Source: VXNE01 sp963664635 (GTDB lineage: Bacteria; Pseudomonadota; Gammaproteobacteria; Pseudomonadales; Azotimanducaceae). From it: a DNA stretch of 64,000 nt. The position numbers and the translations under genes are program-made. The stretch covers positions 2,790,001 through 2,854,000 of the forward strand of contig OY761542.1 of the NCBI GenBank assembly GCA_963664635.1, given 5' to 3'. The notes below the pieces were generated by a model. It was not told the DNA's origin, made no database searches, and saw only the letters and a list, made by a program, of their open reading frames with translations. Shown one piece after another: positions 26,411 through 35,656 of the stretch (positions within the stretch are counted from its first letter, which is position 1; each line of letters begins with the position of its first letter).

Positions 26411-26610
26411 TCGACGGCTCCCCACCCCGCTCCGCGGCGCGCGCCATGTTATGCCGGCGCCGGGGTCACCGGCGAGAACGACGCCCGCGGCAGGTCCGAC
26501 CGGTCGGCCCCACCGCGGACGCGGCACCCTAAGCATATGCCCAGACGGTATTTTTTCGCGGCAGGGGCACGCTGCTAGGCTCCGCGCTCCCCGAGATGTC
26601 GAGAGGCTCC

Positions 26611-27345
26611 ATGCACGGTCAGGACAACGTCGCCGCGCTTGCGCGGACCGATCCCAGGGAAGTTCTCGAGGCGGCGTTCCGGCGTTTCGACCTCGACTCC
26701 ATCGCCCTGTCGTTCAGCGGCGCCGAGGATGTCGTGCTGGTGGACATGGCGAGCCGGATCGTGGGCCGGGACCTCCCGGTGTTCTCCCTCGATACGGGGC
26801 GCCTGCACCCGGAGACGTACCGTTTCCTCGAGTCCGTCCGCGAGCGTTACGGCGTCGCGATCGAACTCCTCGTGCCCGACGCGGCGGGGGTGGAGCGGCT
26901 GGTGCGGGCCAAGGGACTGTTCAGCTTCTATCGCGACGGGCATGCCGAATGCTGCGCGCTCCGCAAGATCCAGCCGTTGCGCCGCAAACTCGCCGGGCTC
27001 GACGCGTGGATCACGGGTCAGCGGCAGGACCAGAGCGTTACGCGGGCCGAGTTGCCGGTCGAACAGACGGACACGGCCTTCTCGACGCCGGAGCGCGCGG
27101 TCACGAAGTTCAATCCGCTGGCGCGGTGGAGTTCCACCGACGTGTGGGCCTACATCCGGGAACACGAGGTGCCGTACAACCCCCTGCACGACTCCGGCAT
27201 GCGCAGCATCGGCTGCGAACCCTGCACGCGCGCCATCGGCGCGCACCAGCACGAGCGCGATGGGCGCTGGTGGTGGGAGAACGCGGACGACAAGGAATGC
27301 GGACTCCACGCGCAGAACCGCGTGCCGGTGCGGGCCGTGGCCTGA
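26611..27345 (+). CDS. cysH: Assimilatory adenylyl-sulfate (APS) reductase
   Basis: Reduces APS (or PAPS) to sulfite with thioredoxin. About 244 residues from ATG 26611, which has GAGAGG five bases upstream; ATG 26596 is an alternative. SFSGAEDVVLVDMA is the nucleotide loop and SLDTGRLHPETY follows. Two cysteine pairs (AECCALRKIQPL and GCEPCTRAI) are the [4Fe-4S] ligands, so I favour the iron-sulfur APS type. The C-terminal ECGLH carries the catalytic Cys. It precedes a thioredoxin-like gene and cysB. Confidence 0.95.
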   Translation: MHGQDNVAALARTDPREVLEAAFRRFDLDSIALSFSGAEDVVLVDMASRIVGRDLPVFSLDTGRLHPETYRFLESVRERYGVAIELLVPDAAGVERLVRAKGLFSFYRDGHAECCALRKIQPLRRKLAGLDAWITGQRQDQSVTRAELPVEQTDTAFSTPERAVTKFNPLARWSSTDVWAYIREHEVPYNPLHDSGMRSIGCEPCTRAIGAHQHERDGRWWWENADDKECGLHAQNRVPVRAVA

Positions 27346-27355
27346 GACGGGGACG

Positions 27356-27808
27356 GTGCGCGTCACCTTCGTCAAGAAGGTCCTGGCTTCCGGCGCGCCG
27401 TGCGGGAAGTGCGATGCCGTCGAAAGGCGGCTCCGGCGCAGCGGCCTGATCGCGCGCATCGACCGGGTGGTCGTGGCCGATGAACGGGACGCGGACTCCG
27501 CAGGGATGCGCCTGGCGCGTCGTCACCAAGTGGAGATCGCTCCGTTCTTCCTGGTCGAAGACGGCGGAAGCACCATCGTTTACACGGTGTACCTGAAGTT
27601 CGTCAGAGAGATCTTCGGGAGCCTTCAGCCGGGGAGCGCGAGGGGCACGCCCCTCGCAGGAAAGAGCAGCGCGAGGGGCTCGCCCCTCGCAGGAAAGAGC
27701 AGCGCGAGGGGCGTGCCCCCTCGCAAGCGGGGCGAGCCAACCCCGTCTGCCGAGCTGGAGGAGGCTCGCGACCTGCTCCGCGCGAACCCGGACCTCGACC
27801 TGATCTGA
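27356..27808 (+). CDS. Thioredoxin/glutaredoxin-like protein with repeat insertion
   Basis: 150 residues from GTG 27356, 10 bp after cysH. The front is a thioredoxin-like half: VRVTFVKKVLASGAPCGKCD with a CGKC redox pair, and HQVEIAPFFLVEDGG with the cis-proline. From about residue 94 the frame runs through three 33-nt palindromic repeats, giving tandem SARGTPLAGKS-type 11-residue units, then a short acidic C-terminus (ELEEARDLLRANPDLDLI). As 33 is divisible by three the frame survives. It could supply electrons to CysH, an inference from position and the CxxC. Confidence 0.78.
   Translation: MRVTFVKKVLASGAPCGKCDAVERRLRRSGLIARIDRVVVADERDADSAGMRLARRHQVEIAPFFLVEDGGSTIVYTVYLKFVREIFGSLQPGSARGTPLAGKSSARGSPLAGKSSARGVPPRKRGEPTPSAELEEARDLLRANPDLDLI
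27636..27725 (+). repeat. REP-like palindromic repeats inside a coding frame
   Basis: Three units (27636-27668, 27669-27701, 27702-27725), 33-nt period, each with a GCGAGGGGC / GCCCCTCGC palindrome. Core and left flank (CCTTCAGCC, GGGGAGC) match the array upstream of ftsK at 7342-7530 in opposite orientation. Confidence 0.85.
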
Positions 27809-27828
27809 CCGGCGGCGGGCCGCCCCCG

Positions 27829-28803
27829 CTACCGCATCGGCAGCGCGACGTCCGCGAACAGAGCCGCCCGGGTCGAACGGTCGCCCGTGTCGAACGCCGC
27901 GCGGACCAGCTCGGGGGTCAGGTGCCCCGCGAACAGCTCCACGAAGTCGAGCATGAACCGCCGGATGAACGTGTCCTTGCGGGCGCCGATATAGGTGCGG
28001 CTCGGCAGGAACAGGTGGCTCGCGTCGATGGCGACGAGGTCGGTGTCCCGCTCCGCGTCGAATGCCATGGCGGCGATGATGCCGATGCCGAGGCCCAGGC
28101 GGACGTACGTCTTGATGACGTCCGTGTCCGTCGCGGTGAACACCACGTTCGGCGTCAGTCCCGCCGCGGCGAAGGCCTCGTCCAGGCGCGACCTCCCGGT
28201 AAAGCCGAACACGTACGTGACGATCGGCTGTTCCGCGACCTCCTCGAGGGAGATGTCGACCCGATCCGCGAGGGCGTGCCCGCGCGGCACCACGATGGCG
28301 CGGTTCCACTCGTAGCACGGCATCATGACCAGGTTCTTGAAATGCTCCATCCCTTCGGTGGCGATGGCGAAGTCCGCCTTCCCCGTCGAGGCGAGTTCGG
28401 CGATCTGGGTTGGCGTCCCCTGGTTCATGTGCAGCGCCACCTCCGGATACTCCGTGCGAAAGGCCTCGATCACGGGAGGTAGCGCGTAACGGGCCTGCGT
28501 GTGCGTGGTCGCGATGGCAAGGCTGCCGCGGCGCTCGTTGCAGTGTTCCTGCGCCACCTGCCGGATGTTCTCCACCTCGTGGAGGATGCCCTCCGCCTTG
28601 GCCAGGATCGCCTCCCCCGCCGGGGTGATGCGGGTCAGGTGCTTGCCGCGGCGAGTGAAGATCTCGACGCCCAGTTCGTCTTCCAGAAGCCGTATCTGCT
28701 TGCTGATGCCGGGCTGCGACGTGTACAGGCTCTGGGCGGTGGCGGAGACGTTCAGCCCGTGCTGGGAAACCTCCCAGATGTACCGGAGTTGCTGGAGCTT
28801 CAC
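27829..28803 (-). CDS. cysB: Cys regulon activator CysB (LysR family)
   Basis: LysR-type regulator that binds N-acetylserine/O-acetylserine and activates sulfate assimilation. The 324 residues are exact for CysB. The N-terminal winged helix MKLQQLRYIWEVSQHGLNVS and TSQPGISKQIRLLEDELGVE are diagnostic. The effector domain contains ATTHTQARYALPPVIEAF, with the Thr/Gln ligand residues. It is convergent with the thioredoxin-like gene and likely controls cysH and the reductase gene at 63.8 kb. Confidence 0.96.
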   Translation of the reverse strand: MKLQQLRYIWEVSQHGLNVSATAQSLYTSQPGISKQIRLLEDELGVEIFTRRGKHLTRITPAGEAILAKAEGILHEVENIRQVAQEHCNERRGSLAIATTHTQARYALPPVIEAFRTEYPEVALHMNQGTPTQIAELASTGKADFAIATEGMEHFKNLVMMPCYEWNRAIVVPRGHALADRVDISLEEVAEQPIVTYVFGFTGRSRLDEAFAAAGLTPNVVFTATDTDVIKTYVRLGLGIGIIAAMAFDAERDTDLVAIDASHLFLPSRTYIGARKDTFIRRFMLDFVELFAGHLTPELVRAAFDTGDRSTRAALFADVALPMR

Positions 28804-28930
28804 GGAGCCCCTTATAACCCGAAAGACTTAATTCTTTCAAATTAGGAACCGCTGGAGCCACACTGGGCAGGCGTTTTGCATTTGTTGCGCGGTGGCGCAC
28901 TATATGAGTCGGTTTGCGAAAGGGGACCAC

Positions 28931-30760
28931 ATGCAGACGAAGTCCATGCCCGCGGTGCTGGCCGCCGTGGCCGCGGTTGCGTGCATGGCGTCCGCCCACG
29001 CCGCGCAGGTGCCGGAGCGTTCGGCGCTCTTCGGCGACCTGCACATCCACACGATGTACTCCTTCGACGCCTTCATGGGCACCGTCCGCACCACGCCCGA
29101 CCATGCCTACCGTTACGCCAAGGGCGAACCCATTGCCCATCCGGACGGCGGCAACATCCGGCTCTCGGGCGCCCCGCTCGACTTTCTCGCCGTGACCGAC
29201 CACGCGGAGTACCTCGGCGTGCACGCGGCCCTGCTCGATCCGGACAGCGTGACCCACGGCCATCCGGACACCTCGCGCGTGCTCCCGGACGATTCGCTGT
29301 CGCTCGTCGAGTACTACGCCTACCAGCAGGACATGCGCAGGTTCCTGACGGAAGGCACGGAACTCGCCGGCAAGCCGGTGATCTCCTGGGCATGGCGGAA
29401 GATCGTCGAAGCCGCGCAACGGCACGACGACCCTGGCCGCTTCACGGCGCTGATCGGCTACGAATACACCCTCTCGCCCGGTGTCCGTCACCTGCACCGG
29501 AACGTGATCTTCCGGGGATCCGAGGTTCCGGAGTGGCCCTTCAGCGCCCGGGACTCCGACGACCCCGCCGACCTGTGGGCGTGGCTCGACGGGTTGCGCG
29601 CCCGCGGCATCGAGGCCATGGGCATTCCGCACAACATGAACCAGAGCGACGGTCTCGCCTTCATGGAGACCACCTGGCGGGGGGAGCCGATCAACGCGGA
29701 CTTCGCCGCGGCGCGGATGCGCAACGAGCCGGTGGTGGAGCTCACCCAGAAGAAGGGCACGTCGGAGACCCACCCTTCCCTCTCCCCGAACGACGAGTGG
29801 GCCGACTTCCAGATCGTCCGGTACTACCTGAACAAGGCGGAGAACAAGGACCCGATCACGGTTTTCGAGGGCGGCTACCTGCGCGACGCGCTGAAGACCG
29901 GCCTCGAGTTCGAGGAGCGCAGCGGCTTCAATCCGTATCGTCTCGGCGTCGTGGCCGCGAGCGACGCGCACGTCTCGGCCGGTTCGTACGAGGAGAGCCG
30001 GCACTTCACCAACCGGGCGAACACGCCGCGGTCGCGCGGCTCGGCGTACGGGCCGGAGGCGGATTCCTGGGACGGCTACTGGACTCCGCGGCAGGCGACC
30101 CATGGGACCGGGGGGCTCGCGGCCGTATGGGCCGACGAGAACAGCCGGGCCGCGATCTACGACGCCATGCGCCGCAGGGAGTCGTTCGCGACCTCGGGGC
30201 CGCGCATCCGCGTGCGCCTGTTCGGGGGATTCGGCCTCGACGACGCACTGGCCAAGGCGGAGGACCCCGTCGCCGCGGCGTACCGGCACGGCGTGCCGAT
30301 GGGCGGCGAGCTGTCCGGCGCCGGCGACCGCGCACCGAGCTTCCTCGTGATCGCCCTGCGCGACCCCGCGTCCGGCTGGCTGCAGCGGGCGCAGGTGATC
30401 AAGGGCTGGATCGAGGACGGCGCAGCGCGGGAACGGGTGTTCGACGTCGCCTGCTCCGATGGCCTGACCCCGGACCCGAACACCCATCGCTGCGGCGACA
30501 ACGGCGCCCGCGTGAACCTGGCGGACTGCTCCGTCAGCCGGGACAAGGGGGCCACCCAGTTGCGGACGGTGTGGACGGATCCCGATTTCGACGCCGCCCA
30601 GCGCGCCTTCTACTACGTGCGCGTACTCGAGAACCCGAGCTGCCGTTGGTCGACCTGGGACGCACTGCGTCTGGGGATGCCGCCGAATCCGGACCTGGCG
30701 GCGACGATCCAGGAACGCGCCTGGAGTTCTTCGATCTGGTACGCCCCCGAGGAGATATGA
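28931..30760 (+). CDS. Secreted DUF3604 protein (copy 1)
   Basis: 609 residues from ATG 28931, preceded by AGGGGACC. A signal peptide (KSMPAVLAAVAAVACMASAHA) sends it to the periplasm. DUF3604 landmarks, reminiscent of PHP-type metal hydrolases, are SALFGDLHIHTMYSFDAFMG, FLAVTDHAEYLG, THGHPDTSRV, GIPHNMNQSDGLAFME and VAASDAHVSAGSYEES, giving many candidate metal-binding His and Asp residues. The C-terminal part has two cysteine-containing segments (FDVACSDGL and HRCGDNGARV). The substrate is not known to me. It is followed within 3 bp by a close paralogue. Confidence 0.9.
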   Translation: MQTKSMPAVLAAVAAVACMASAHAAQVPERSALFGDLHIHTMYSFDAFMGTVRTTPDHAYRYAKGEPIAHPDGGNIRLSGAPLDFLAVTDHAEYLGVHAALLDPDSVTHGHPDTSRVLPDDSLSLVEYYAYQQDMRRFLTEGTELAGKPVISWAWRKIVEAAQRHDDPGRFTALIGYEYTLSPGVRHLHRNVIFRGSEVPEWPFSARDSDDPADLWAWLDGLRARGIEAMGIPHNMNQSDGLAFMETTWRGEPINADFAAARMRNEPVVELTQKKGTSETHPSLSPNDEWADFQIVRYYLNKAENKDPITVFEGGYLRDALKTGLEFEERSGFNPYRLGVVAASDAHVSAGSYEESRHFTNRANTPRSRGSAYGPEADSWDGYWTPRQATHGTGGLAAVWADENSRAAIYDAMRRRESFATSGPRIRVRLFGGFGLDDALAKAEDPVAAAYRHGVPMGGELSGAGDRAPSFLVIALRDPASGWLQRAQVIKGWIEDGAARERVFDVACSDGLTPDPNTHRCGDNGARVNLADCSVSRDKGATQLRTVWTDPDFDAAQRAFYYVRVLENPSCRWSTWDALRLGMPPNPDLAATIQERAWSSSIWYAPEEI

Positions 30761-30762
30761 TC

Positions 30763-32577
30763 ATGAACCTGCACACCGCGTCATTGCTTGGGATCTTCCT
30801 CGCCGCCTCGCCTGGCGCCTTTGGGGAGGACTCGGACACCCCCGATCGACGGGCGCTCTTCGGCGACCTGCACATCCACACGATGTACTCCCACGATGCG
30901 TTCATGGGCAACGTCCGCACGACCCCGGACCAGGCCTACCTGTTCGCCAAGGGCGCGCCGATCCCGCATCCGTCGGGCGAGGCCATCCGGATCTCCGGGG
31001 CTCCGCTCGACTTCCTCGCCGTGACCGACCACGCCTACTTCCTGGGCGTCCACGCGTTCCTGATCGAACCCGGCAGCCTCACCCACGGACATCCCGACAC
31101 GGATCGCATCCTGCCGCCCGAGGGACTCTCGACGTCGGAGTACTTCGCGTTCCTGCGCACCTTGCGGACCTTCCTTCCCGACAGCACGGCGTCCCGCCCG
31201 GAAGTGATCGCGGCGGCGTGGACGCGGATCGTGGATGCCGCCGACCGGCACGACGATCCGGGCGCCTTCACCGCGTTGATCGGCTACGAGTACACCCCCT
31301 CCCCCGGCACGCGTCACCTGCACCGGAACGTGATCTTCCGCGACCGGGCGCCGGAGCGGCCGTTCAGCATGCGGGACTCCCCCGACCCCGCGGACCTCTG
31401 GGCCTGGCTGGACGAGCAGCGCGCCGCCGGCTTCGAGGGCATGGCAATCCCGCACAACATGAACCAGAGCGACGGGCTCGCCTTCATGGAGACGACCTGG
31501 CGGGACGAGCCGATCGATGCCGAGTTCGCCGCGATGCGGATGCGCAACGAGCCCGTGGCGGAGATCACCCAGCTCAAGGGCACCTCGGAGACCCATCCTT
31601 CGCTGTCCCCCAACGACGAGTGGGCGGATTTCCAGATCGTGCGGTACTACCTCGACCGGGTGAACAACGCGAACCCGGTTTCGGTCTTCAAGGGCAGCTA
31701 CCTCCGGGACGCGCTCAAGACGGGCCTGGAGTTCGAGGAGCGCATCGGGGTCAACCCGTACCAGCTCGGCGTCGTGGCCGCGAGCGACACCCACGTGTCG
31801 GCCGGTTCGTTCGAGGAGGACGGGCACTTCACGGGCCGCAGGAACACTCCGCGGGCGCGGGGCTCCGCGTACGGGCCGGACCAGGACTCCTGGGAGGGCT
31901 TCTGGACCCCTCGGGAGGCCACCCACGGCACCGGCGGGCTGGCCGGGGTCTGGGCCGACGAGAACTCCCGCGCGGCGATCTACGACGCCATGCGGCGACG
32001 CGAGTCGTTCGGCACCTCGGGGCCGCGCATCCGGGTGCGCCTGTTCGGCGGCTTCGGGCTCGACGAGGCCCTGGCGGGCGCCCGGGACCCCATCGCCACC
32101 GCGTATCGGCACGGTGTGCCGATGGGGGGCCTGCTGCCGGAGGCCGACGGCGCGCCGAGCTTCCTGATCCGGGCCATGCGGGACCCGGCATCGGGGTGGC
32201 TGCAACGCGCGCAGGTCGTCAAGGGATGGCTGGCGGACGGCGTCGCCCAGGAGCGCGTCTTCGACGTCGCCTGTTCCGACGGCCTGACGCCCGATCCGCA
32301 GACGCATCGTTGCGGTGACAACGGTGCGCGCGTCAACCCGGCGGACTGTTCCATCACCCGCGACAGGGGCGCGACCCAGCTCGAGACCGTTTGGACCGAT
32401 CCCGACTTCGACGCGGCCGAGCGTGCCTTCTACTACGTGCGCGTGCTGGAAAACCCGAGTTGCCGCTGGTCGACCTGGGATGCCCTGCGGCTCGGTATCC
32501 CGCCGAACCCCGACCTGCCGACGACCATCCAGGAACGGGCCTGGAGTTCGTCGATCTGGTATTCGCCGGCCGGCTGA
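30763..32577 (+). CDS. Secreted DUF3604 protein (copy 2, tandem paralogue)
   Basis: 604 residues from ATG 30763, with GAGGAG eight bases upstream. The ATG at 30757 overlaps the previous stop but sits too close to that site. It has a signal peptide (HTASLLGIFLAASPGAFG). It repeats the domain of copy 1 with the same blocks: RALFGDLHIHTMYSHDAFMG, FLAVTDHAYFLG, AIPHNMNQSDGLAFME, VAASDTHVSAGSFEE. Most positions are identical by eye, so it arose by gene duplication. The conserved histidines are kept in both copies. They are probably co-translated; different substrate preference is possible but untested. Confidence 0.9.
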   Translation: MNLHTASLLGIFLAASPGAFGEDSDTPDRRALFGDLHIHTMYSHDAFMGNVRTTPDQAYLFAKGAPIPHPSGEAIRISGAPLDFLAVTDHAYFLGVHAFLIEPGSLTHGHPDTDRILPPEGLSTSEYFAFLRTLRTFLPDSTASRPEVIAAAWTRIVDAADRHDDPGAFTALIGYEYTPSPGTRHLHRNVIFRDRAPERPFSMRDSPDPADLWAWLDEQRAAGFEGMAIPHNMNQSDGLAFMETTWRDEPIDAEFAAMRMRNEPVAEITQLKGTSETHPSLSPNDEWADFQIVRYYLDRVNNANPVSVFKGSYLRDALKTGLEFEERIGVNPYQLGVVAASDTHVSAGSFEEDGHFTGRRNTPRARGSAYGPDQDSWEGFWTPREATHGTGGLAGVWADENSRAAIYDAMRRRESFGTSGPRIRVRLFGGFGLDEALAGARDPIATAYRHGVPMGGLLPEADGAPSFLIRAMRDPASGWLQRAQVVKGWLADGVAQERVFDVACSDGLTPDPQTHRCGDNGARVNPADCSITRDRGATQLETVWTDPDFDAAERAFYYVRVLENPSCRWSTWDALRLGIPPNPDLPTTIQERAWSSSIWYSPAG

Positions 32578-32841
32578 CGGCTGGGGGGCCGCCACCAGGG
32601 TCGGGAACGGGCGACCGCGAGGGGCGCCCCCGTACCCTTGCCAGTGCTGCGTCCCGAAGGCACGGAGCGGGCAGAACTGCCGGCAGCGACCGGTCGCCCC
32701 TCGTGCCGAGAGTGTGCCGAGAGCACCCACGTAGGACCCGTGCCCCGGCAGTTCCGCCACGATCGATGCCCAGTGAGCAGTCTGCGCCCCGAGCGCCGGT
32801 ACAGGGACAGGGAAAGGGACAGGCAGGGATCGTGGCCCGCC

Positions 32842-33271
32842 GTGAACGGGCAAGCAACCATCCCGCGCTCCATCACCGGCATCGGCCCGAGCGTGCCGTC
32901 GACCCTGCTCGCGGAGGCCGGCGACGTGCTCGGCCGGCGCGACTACAAGGCGTTGCGCTGCCTGTGCGGGACGGCGCCGGTGACCCGGCAGTCCGGGCGC
33001 ATGCGCATCGTGACGCGGCGCTTGGCCGTGCACGGTCGACTGCGCGACGTGGTCCAGCCCTGGGCGCGTGTCGCGGTCCAGCGCGACGCCGCTCGCGAAG
33101 CGAAGTACCGCGCGTTGCGGGCTCGCGGCCACGGCCACTACCGCGCCTTGCGCTCGGTCGCCGACGGCCTGCTGCGCATCGCCTGCGCAATGCTGCGCGA
33201 CGGCACGTTGTACGAACCCCGCCGCGACCGGCCGTGGAACACGGCGCCAAAAGACGACCCGCGAGACGCCG
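32842..33271 (+). pseudogene. IS110-family transposase, C-terminal fragment
   Basis: The frame reads ITGIGPSVPSTLLAEAGDVL, ALRCLCGTAPVTRQSGRMRI and YRALRSVADGLLRIACAMLR, the Transposase_20 half of an IS110-type enzyme. The N-terminal RuvC-like DEDD half is missing and no start fits. It differs clearly from the intact IS110 at 56.0 kb. It borders the integrase island, and its end carries the 41-bp repeat found again at 41140. Confidence 0.8.
33231..33271. repeat. Left copy of 41-bp direct repeat bracketing the island
   Basis: 41 bp matching 41140-41180 at 36 positions, same orientation, starting GCCGTGGAAC and ending GAGACGCCG. It could be an attachment-site copy or a second IS110 3' end. Confidence 0.65.
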
Positions 33272-33311
33272 TGCATAAAATCGCTTATAATCAGCGTCTT
33301 ACAACGTATAG

Positions 33312-34370
33312 GTTTGCAACGGCGCGCACCGCTGGTCTCAGCGCATCCGCATCAAGGGTCGCTACACCAACATCGGCCTCGGCGGCTATCCGCTCGTCAC
33401 CTTCGCGGAAGCCCGGGAAGCCGCGCTCGCAAACGCCCTGGCCGGGCGCGCCGGCGGCGATCCCCGCAAACGCAAGCCCGGAGTGCCCACCGTCGCCGAG
33501 ACGGCGCAGGCCGTCATCGAGCGGGACGCGCCCACCTGGCGCCACCCCGACAGGATGCGGTGCGCCTGGCGCACCACCCTCGAGCGTCACGCCGCGCCGA
33601 TCCTCCGCATCCGCGTGGACAGGGTCACCAGCCGCCAGATCGCCGACATCCTCGGTCCCCTCTGGAACACCAAGCGCGAAACCGCCATCAAGACGAGGAC
33701 CCGGCTCAACGCCGTCTTCAAGCTCGCCGTCGCCTCAGGCCACCGGGAGGACAACCCCGTGGACGCCGCCGGGGCCGCGCTGCCGCACCGCCGCGGCGAT
33801 GTGCAGCGCCCGCGCCGGCAGGCCGCGCTTCCCTACGCCGAGGTCGCGGCGGCGGTCGAAGTCGTCGAACGATCCGACGCGTGGATCGGCCAGAAGCTGG
33901 CGTTCCGCTTCCTCGTCCTCACCGCCGGGCGCAGCGGCGAGGTGCGCGGCGCGGTCTGGGACGAGATCGACCTCGGCGACGCCCTCTGGACCGTGCCGGG
34001 CGCGCGGATGAAGGGCGCCGAGGACCACAGGGTGCCGCTCAGCGGGGCCGCGATGGACGTGCTGTCCGAGGCGCCGCGGCTGGCCGGCCGGTCGCCGCTG
34101 GTGTTTCCCGCTCGGCGGGGCGGCGTGATCGCCGACACCACGCTCAGCCGCCTGCTGCGCGAGCTCCGCATCGGCGCGGTGCCGCACGGGTTCCGATCCT
34201 CGTTCCGCGACTGGGCCGCGGAGCAGACCTCCGCCCCGCACGCGGTGATGGAGGCGGCCCTGGCGCACGTGGTGTCCAACAAGGTCGAGGCCGCGTACTT
34301 CCGCAGCGACCTGCTCGAGAAGCGGCGGGAGATGCAGCAGTGGGCTGACTACCTGGCCGCCACCGCCTGA
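33312..34370 (+). pseudogene. P4-type tyrosine integrase, 5'-truncated
   Basis: The frame opens straight after a TAG at 33309 with RWSQRIRIKGRYTNIGLGGY, which is the second half of the DUF4102 arm-binding domain; the first 45 or so residues are missing. The core-binding and catalytic domains follow and look intact: LTAGRSGEVRGAVWDEI (first Arg), HGFRSSFRDWA (His-x-x-Arg) and LAHVVSNKVEAAYFRSD (His and Tyr nucleophile). A GTG at 33483 could start a protein lacking the arm domain. The break falls against the IS110 remnant. It is likely the former integrase of the 33-41 kb island. Confidence 0.85.
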
Positions 34371-35119
34371 GCGCCGGGCCAAGTCACGCGATCCGCCCCA
34401 TACCCCTCGCCCGCGACGTTGCGGCACGTCCTGCGATACGACGCTTTTGCCTCGAATTGGCCGCCGCGGAAAGAACATACATATAGATGCCTTCAGCCGC
34501 CAAACAGGCTGTCTTCAAATGTCCGATCAACCAAACACCCAACGTCCCGCCGCGATCATCGTGGTGGTCGTCCTTTCTGCGCAAGAGCCGCCGGTCAGGG
34601 TCTCCGCCCGCCACCGATGGTCGCGGAGGCTACGCTACGGCACGCTGATCGCGCTCTGGTCGCTCATCTGAACCGCCGCTGGCGATTCCCGAGATTTCGG
34701 ATCACGCCTGCACCGCGGCGCTTCCAGAACTCAAAGCCGTCAGCGTCCCGCCGATCCTGGACCGCACCGCACGAAGCAAATCCGCCGCAGCCCCAGCAGC
34801 GGCGCCCTGTTTCTACGCCGCCCAGCCCTGCGCAGCACGATGGCAAGACCCTACCAGTTTGCGGTCTGGACCTGCGCCCATCCGAGCGTAACCAGCGATA
34901 GGAGGTCAGCCACGGTGTTCCAAAGTCCGACCGCAGCGGATTCGACCGCGTAGACCAGCATTCCAGCCAGGTTGAAGAAGGTGTCCACCGGGTTGAAGAC
35001 CGTGCCAACGAGCACGCCAACCGCGCCGTATCCAAGGCCGATGGCCCAGCCGACCGGCCACCCGTGCGTACGCTCAGCGTCTACGTGCCCGCCGACAAGA
35101 CCACGCTCTGGGAAGCCTG
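34371..35119. other. Degenerate stretch, nothing firm
   Basis: Only fragments are readable. A minus-strand frame (34851-35135) has a hydrophobic C-terminus (GAVGVLVGTVFNPVDTFFNL) that might be a phage-like or membrane remnant. A plus-strand start at 35064 reads RTLSVYVPADKTTLWEAW, then leaves frame at the next gene and could be its true N-terminus. No function is assigned. Confidence 0.35.
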
Positions 35120-35563
35120 GTGCAGCGAGCGGCAAGGATCGCCGAACTCGCCGCCGCCAGGCCAGCGCCGCCGGTCCACGCCCCGTTTCTCTGGATCACG
35201 CCGAGCGGCGGCAGTCCGGTCTCCAACGAGGCCCTCGACTACTTTCCCGATCGTCTGCGATGGCCGGTCCCGCTCGACACCTCCGGCACTTCGGCCGCTC
35301 AGGAGGATGCCGCGACGGGCGAAGAACCAACGGCCGAGGTCGTCGCAGCAACGCTGCTTGCGTCGTTCCCGGACACCAAAAGGAGCTTCAAGACCAGCGA
35401 TGTCCGCCCGATCGTCGCCAGGCACTGGCCGGACCACCCGGCGGCGGACAATCCTTCCGTTTGCGGCACCTACCTCTTCACAGAGGTCTACCCGGCCCTC
35501 GAGAAGCGCGGCGTCAAGATCATCCCGGGCAAGTCTCCCCGGACCTACGAACTCCCCCGATGA
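35120..35563 (+). CDS. Hypothetical protein
   Basis: 147 residues from GTG 35120. The C-terminal half has protein-like composition (LLASFPDTKRSFKTSDVRPI, VCGTYLFTEVYPALEKRGVK), perhaps a winged-helix-like domain, ending PRTYELPR. The upstream phrase RTLSVYVPADKTTLWEAW sits in another frame, so an indel may have split a longer gene. I recognise no family. It lies in the decayed island between integrase and Mrr. Confidence 0.45.
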   Translation: MQRAARIAELAAARPAPPVHAPFLWITPSGGSPVSNEALDYFPDRLRWPVPLDTSGTSAAQEDAATGEEPTAEVVAATLLASFPDTKRSFKTSDVRPIVARHWPDHPAADNPSVCGTYLFTEVYPALEKRGVKIIPGKSPRTYELPR

Positions 35564-35656
35564 TCCGACTTCCAACGACCCCGCCGGCCCAGCCCCAAGG
35601 CGCCGGACCGCTCCACGCGCGATGCAGCGCCTCCGGTAAGCATTCGAGGCGACGGG

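Noticed and set aside
30781..33276. 831-codon frame antisense to the second DUF3604 gene
   Set aside because: Codon-bias shadow; no recognisable motif and it runs on into the IS110 fragment.
33306..34348. Alternative +2 frame over the integrase
   Set aside because: Arg-rich shadow; the integrase catalytic residues lie in the frame reported.
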